This document shows, in pieces, positions 62,497 through 64,000 of a DNA stretch of 64,000 nt; the first letter of the stretch is position 1; the number at the start of each line of letters is the position of its first letter. This DNA is from Candidatus Gastranaerophilales bacterium (GTDB lineage Bacteria > Cyanobacteriota > Vampirovibrionia > Gastranaerophilales > Gastranaerophilaceae), in NCBI GenBank assembly GCA_900770525.1, contig CAAHDT010000001.1, positions 98,885 to 162,884 on the forward strand, given 5' to 3'. Both the position numbers and the translations under genes were made by a program. The notes beneath the pieces are model-generated. The model was not told the origin of the DNA. It did not search any database and worked only from the letters and a program-made list of their open reading frames with translations.

Positions 62497-63339
62497 ATGA
62501 CAACAATACAAGAAATCGTGAAAATATTAACAGATGCTGGGATAGAACAGAATGAAGCTAATATAGAAGTTAAACTTTTGATAGAACACTTTGCTGGCTA
62601 CTCAACAAAAGACATTATTCTTGGTAAAAAATTAGATTCGGCAAAACTGGAACTTGTTAAGGGAAAAGCCCTACAACGTGCAAAAACCAAAGAACCTATC
62701 CAGCATATAATCGGTTTTGCTGATTTTATGGGAGAAAAATTTATAGTTAACCCATCTGTACTTATTCCAAGAGATGAAACAGAAATTCTTGTTAGAAAAG
62801 TTATTGACATAATTAATGAAAATGACTTAAAAATGGCTTTAGACGTTGGCACCGGAAGTGGCTGTATCGCCTGTATGATAGCAAAATATACCAATTGCCA
62901 AATTATAGGCTTGGACATATCAACAGATGCACTAAATACGGCACTTGATAACGCATCAGGCTTAAATTTATTTAACAAAGCGATTTTTAGGAAATCGGAT
63001 ATTTTTTCAAATGTTCGAGATGGGGAAAAATTTGATATTATTATTTCAAACCCACCATACATACCAATAAAAGAAAAAGCGAATATTCAAAAAGAGGTAA
63101 CTTTTGATCCAGAAACAGCGCTATATGCAAAAGATGAAGATGGAGTAGAGTTTTATAAAAAAATTACGGAAGAAGCTCCGAGAATACTGAATCCTAACGG
63201 ATATCTGGCATTTGAGTTAGGTATAGACCAAGCAAATATTGTTTCAAATATTATGCGCCAAAATAATTTTACGGTGATAGAAATAGGAAAGGACCTTGCA
63301 GGAATTGAGAGAGTAATTGTTGGAAAGTTAAATTCCTAA
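62497..63339 (+). CDS. prmC: Release factor glutamine N5-methyltransferase
   Basis: 280 aa. An N-terminal helical domain (SVLIPRDETEILV) is followed by a SAM-binding Rossmann fold (ALDVGTGSGCIACMIA) and the catalytic SNPPYIP. It methylates Gln in the GGQ motif of RF1 and RF2, both encoded in this window but not beside it. Its 3' end overlaps the convergent small gene by 12 nt. Confidence 0.95.
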   Translation: MTTIQEIVKILTDAGIEQNEANIEVKLLIEHFAGYSTKDIILGKKLDSAKLELVKGKALQRAKTKEPIQHIIGFADFMGEKFIVNPSVLIPRDETEILVRKVIDIINENDLKMALDVGTGSGCIACMIAKYTNCQIIGLDISTDALNTALDNASGLNLFNKAIFRKSDIFSNVRDGEKFDIIISNPPYIPIKEKANIQKEVTFDPETALYAKDEDGVEFYKKITEEAPRILNPNGYLAFELGIDQANIVSNIMRQNNFTVIEIGKDLAGIERVIVGKLNS

Positions 63340-63546
63340 ACTAAGAATTAAATTATCTAAATCATCAGTCAAAGTTTCGTGCAAATCACAAATTATATTA
63401 ATAATAAGCAAAATTCTAGCAATCGACTCAGAGTTTTCGCGTTGATTTTCGCAATATCCTTTCATTATTTGGATATAATCATTTTCTTTTAAGAGTAATT
63501 CATTTACTTTATTGTAGCAACAAATTTTACTATTTTTATCAATCAT
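63328..63546 (-). CDS. Small protein, unknown
   Basis: 72 aa, helical, mostly polar with two Cys at the start (ICCYN). It has strong ribosome site AAGGAG 5 nt before ATG, and TATAAT about 30 nt upstream. Its expression signals are better than those of most small ORFs here. No family recognised; no membrane helix. Confidence 0.55.
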   Translation of the reverse strand: MIDKNSKICCYNKVNELLLKENDYIQIMKGYCENQRENSESIARILLIINIICDLHETLTDDLDNLILSLGI

Positions 63547-63883
63547 ATATTTGCTCCTTATCTACTGTAGTTATTATATTATAGAGGGATACATTTGTCC
63601 ATATATACGGATATATTATTAATAATATACATAGCCGAATGGCTAGTTTTTGCATAAAATAATTGACATTCAGGCGCTTAACAAAAATACACAAACGCAA
63701 CACAGCCTGCTCAAAGAGCAGTAAAAATGTAGGGTGGAGAGGAAAGCGTAAGCGGTTCCCACCATATCCCCCCAATCAAGCAGAAAAAGTAACCTTCGGG
63801 CATTCCTCTCCCTTCGGGAGAGGGGCTTTTAGGCATGTTCATGCGTGTGCTAGTGGGCGCTATTTGGATATTTTTAGTAGAGT
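63547..63883. repeat. Hairpin-rich intergenic region
   Basis: Contains an 18-bp AT palindrome (about 63611-63629), TAGCC-GAAT-GGCTA followed by T5 (63632-63650), CTGCTC-AAA-GAGCAG (63707-63721), a GGTGG...CCACC element (about 63734-63764) and CCTCTCCC-TTC-GGGAGAGG (about 63806-63824). No gene is convincing. It looks like a cluster of dispersed palindromic repeats. Confidence 0.5.
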
Positions 63884-64000
63884 TTAATCACCTAGACAAA
63901 CCGCCTGACCGCTGCTGCCGGCGCGGCTGGTGCTGCACGGGTACGAGCGCATAAAGGAGACTTCGCGGTCGTACGCGCTGACGCTATTGTCCTCCTCACC
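63884..64000 (-). CDS. Possible C-terminal fragment of an unknown CDS, GC-rich
   Basis: Minus-strand frame open from the window edge for 38 codons to TAA: GEEDNSVSAYDREVSFMRSY then PCSTSRAGSSGQAVCLGD. Base composition is much more GC-rich than the rest of the window. It could be a transferred gene, a foreign insert or chimeric assembly. No family recognised. Confidence 0.3.
   Translation of the reverse strand, partial: GEEDNSVSAYDREVSFMRSYPCSTSRAGSSGQAVCLGD

Noticed and set aside
63663..63887. 74-aa ORF on the plus strand through the hairpin cluster
   Set aside because: It reads through several palindromes, has no ribosome site and gives a composition-driven peptide.
1..64000. Prophage, IS element or rRNA operon
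   Set aside because: No transposase, integrase or phage structural motif was seen, and no rRNA-like sequence.

Overview
This 64-kb window is AT-rich chromosomal sequence, apart from a GC-rich patch at the right edge. It comes from a Gram-negative-type anaerobe. The mix of lipoproteins with lspA, a secreted lytic transglycosylase, csaB (pyruvylation of SLH-binding wall polymer), a compact Cas9, Entner-Doudoroff enzymes and many orphan proteins best fits a gut non-photosynthetic cyanobacterial relative (Vampirovibrionia/Melainabacteria, Gastranaerophilales-like). That placement is inferred from gene content, not from a marker gene. There is no rRNA and no recognisable IS element or prophage.

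Layout. 1-11.6 kb: 5' end of mnmG, a 5'-nucleotidase-like protein, prfB with its programmed +1 frameshift, a lytic transglycosylase, a lone OppD-type ATPase, pnp, panE, an ART/PARP-like protein and a repeat-containing exported protein. 11.6-19.4 kb (minus strand): spmBA, zupT, a lone sugar-ABC permease, miaA, a membrane protein, a CoA-activase-like protein, gcvPB and a FliA-like sigma factor. 19.5-30.6 kb: a tandem Usp protein, recJ, murF, pabBC fusion plus pabA, a GT39-like glycosyltransferase, four tRNAs (Gly-CCC, Thr-TGT, Thr-GGT, Tyr-GTA) and a DUF3137 protein. 30.6-36.4 kb: an HxHP-motif protein, then cas2, cas1 and a 1036-aa Cas9 (type II-C layout) with no visible CRISPR array. 36.5-42.6 kb: a homocitrate synthase-like enzyme, a TPR protein, and an operon of three unknown genes behind a cobalamin-type riboswitch. 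42.5-51.2 kb: prfA with a leader ORF, ylxR and infB; a CHASE2 adenylate cyclase; then eda-kdgK-csaB. 51.2-64 kb: uvrC, fba, two large unknown proteins, a LapA-like protein-rluD-lspA-lipoprotein operon, a zinc-ribbon protein, a second DUF3137 protein, prmC and a hairpin-rich GC-shifted end.

Themes. Translation termination is strongly represented: RF1, RF2 and their methylase PrmC. Folate (pabBC/pabA), Entner-Doudoroff (eda/kdgK) and glycolytic (fba) steps are present. Three patterns stand out beyond ordinary annotation. (1) At least nine genes have a -10 box ending only 6-9 nt before the ATG and lack a Shine-Dalgarno, which suggests leaderless mRNAs. (2) An identical 26-nt upstream element precedes the ART-like gene and the HxHP-motif gene, with a looser copy before the CHASE2 cyclase. 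(3) The cobalamin riboswitch appears to sequester the ribosome site of an operon that has no obvious B12 role.
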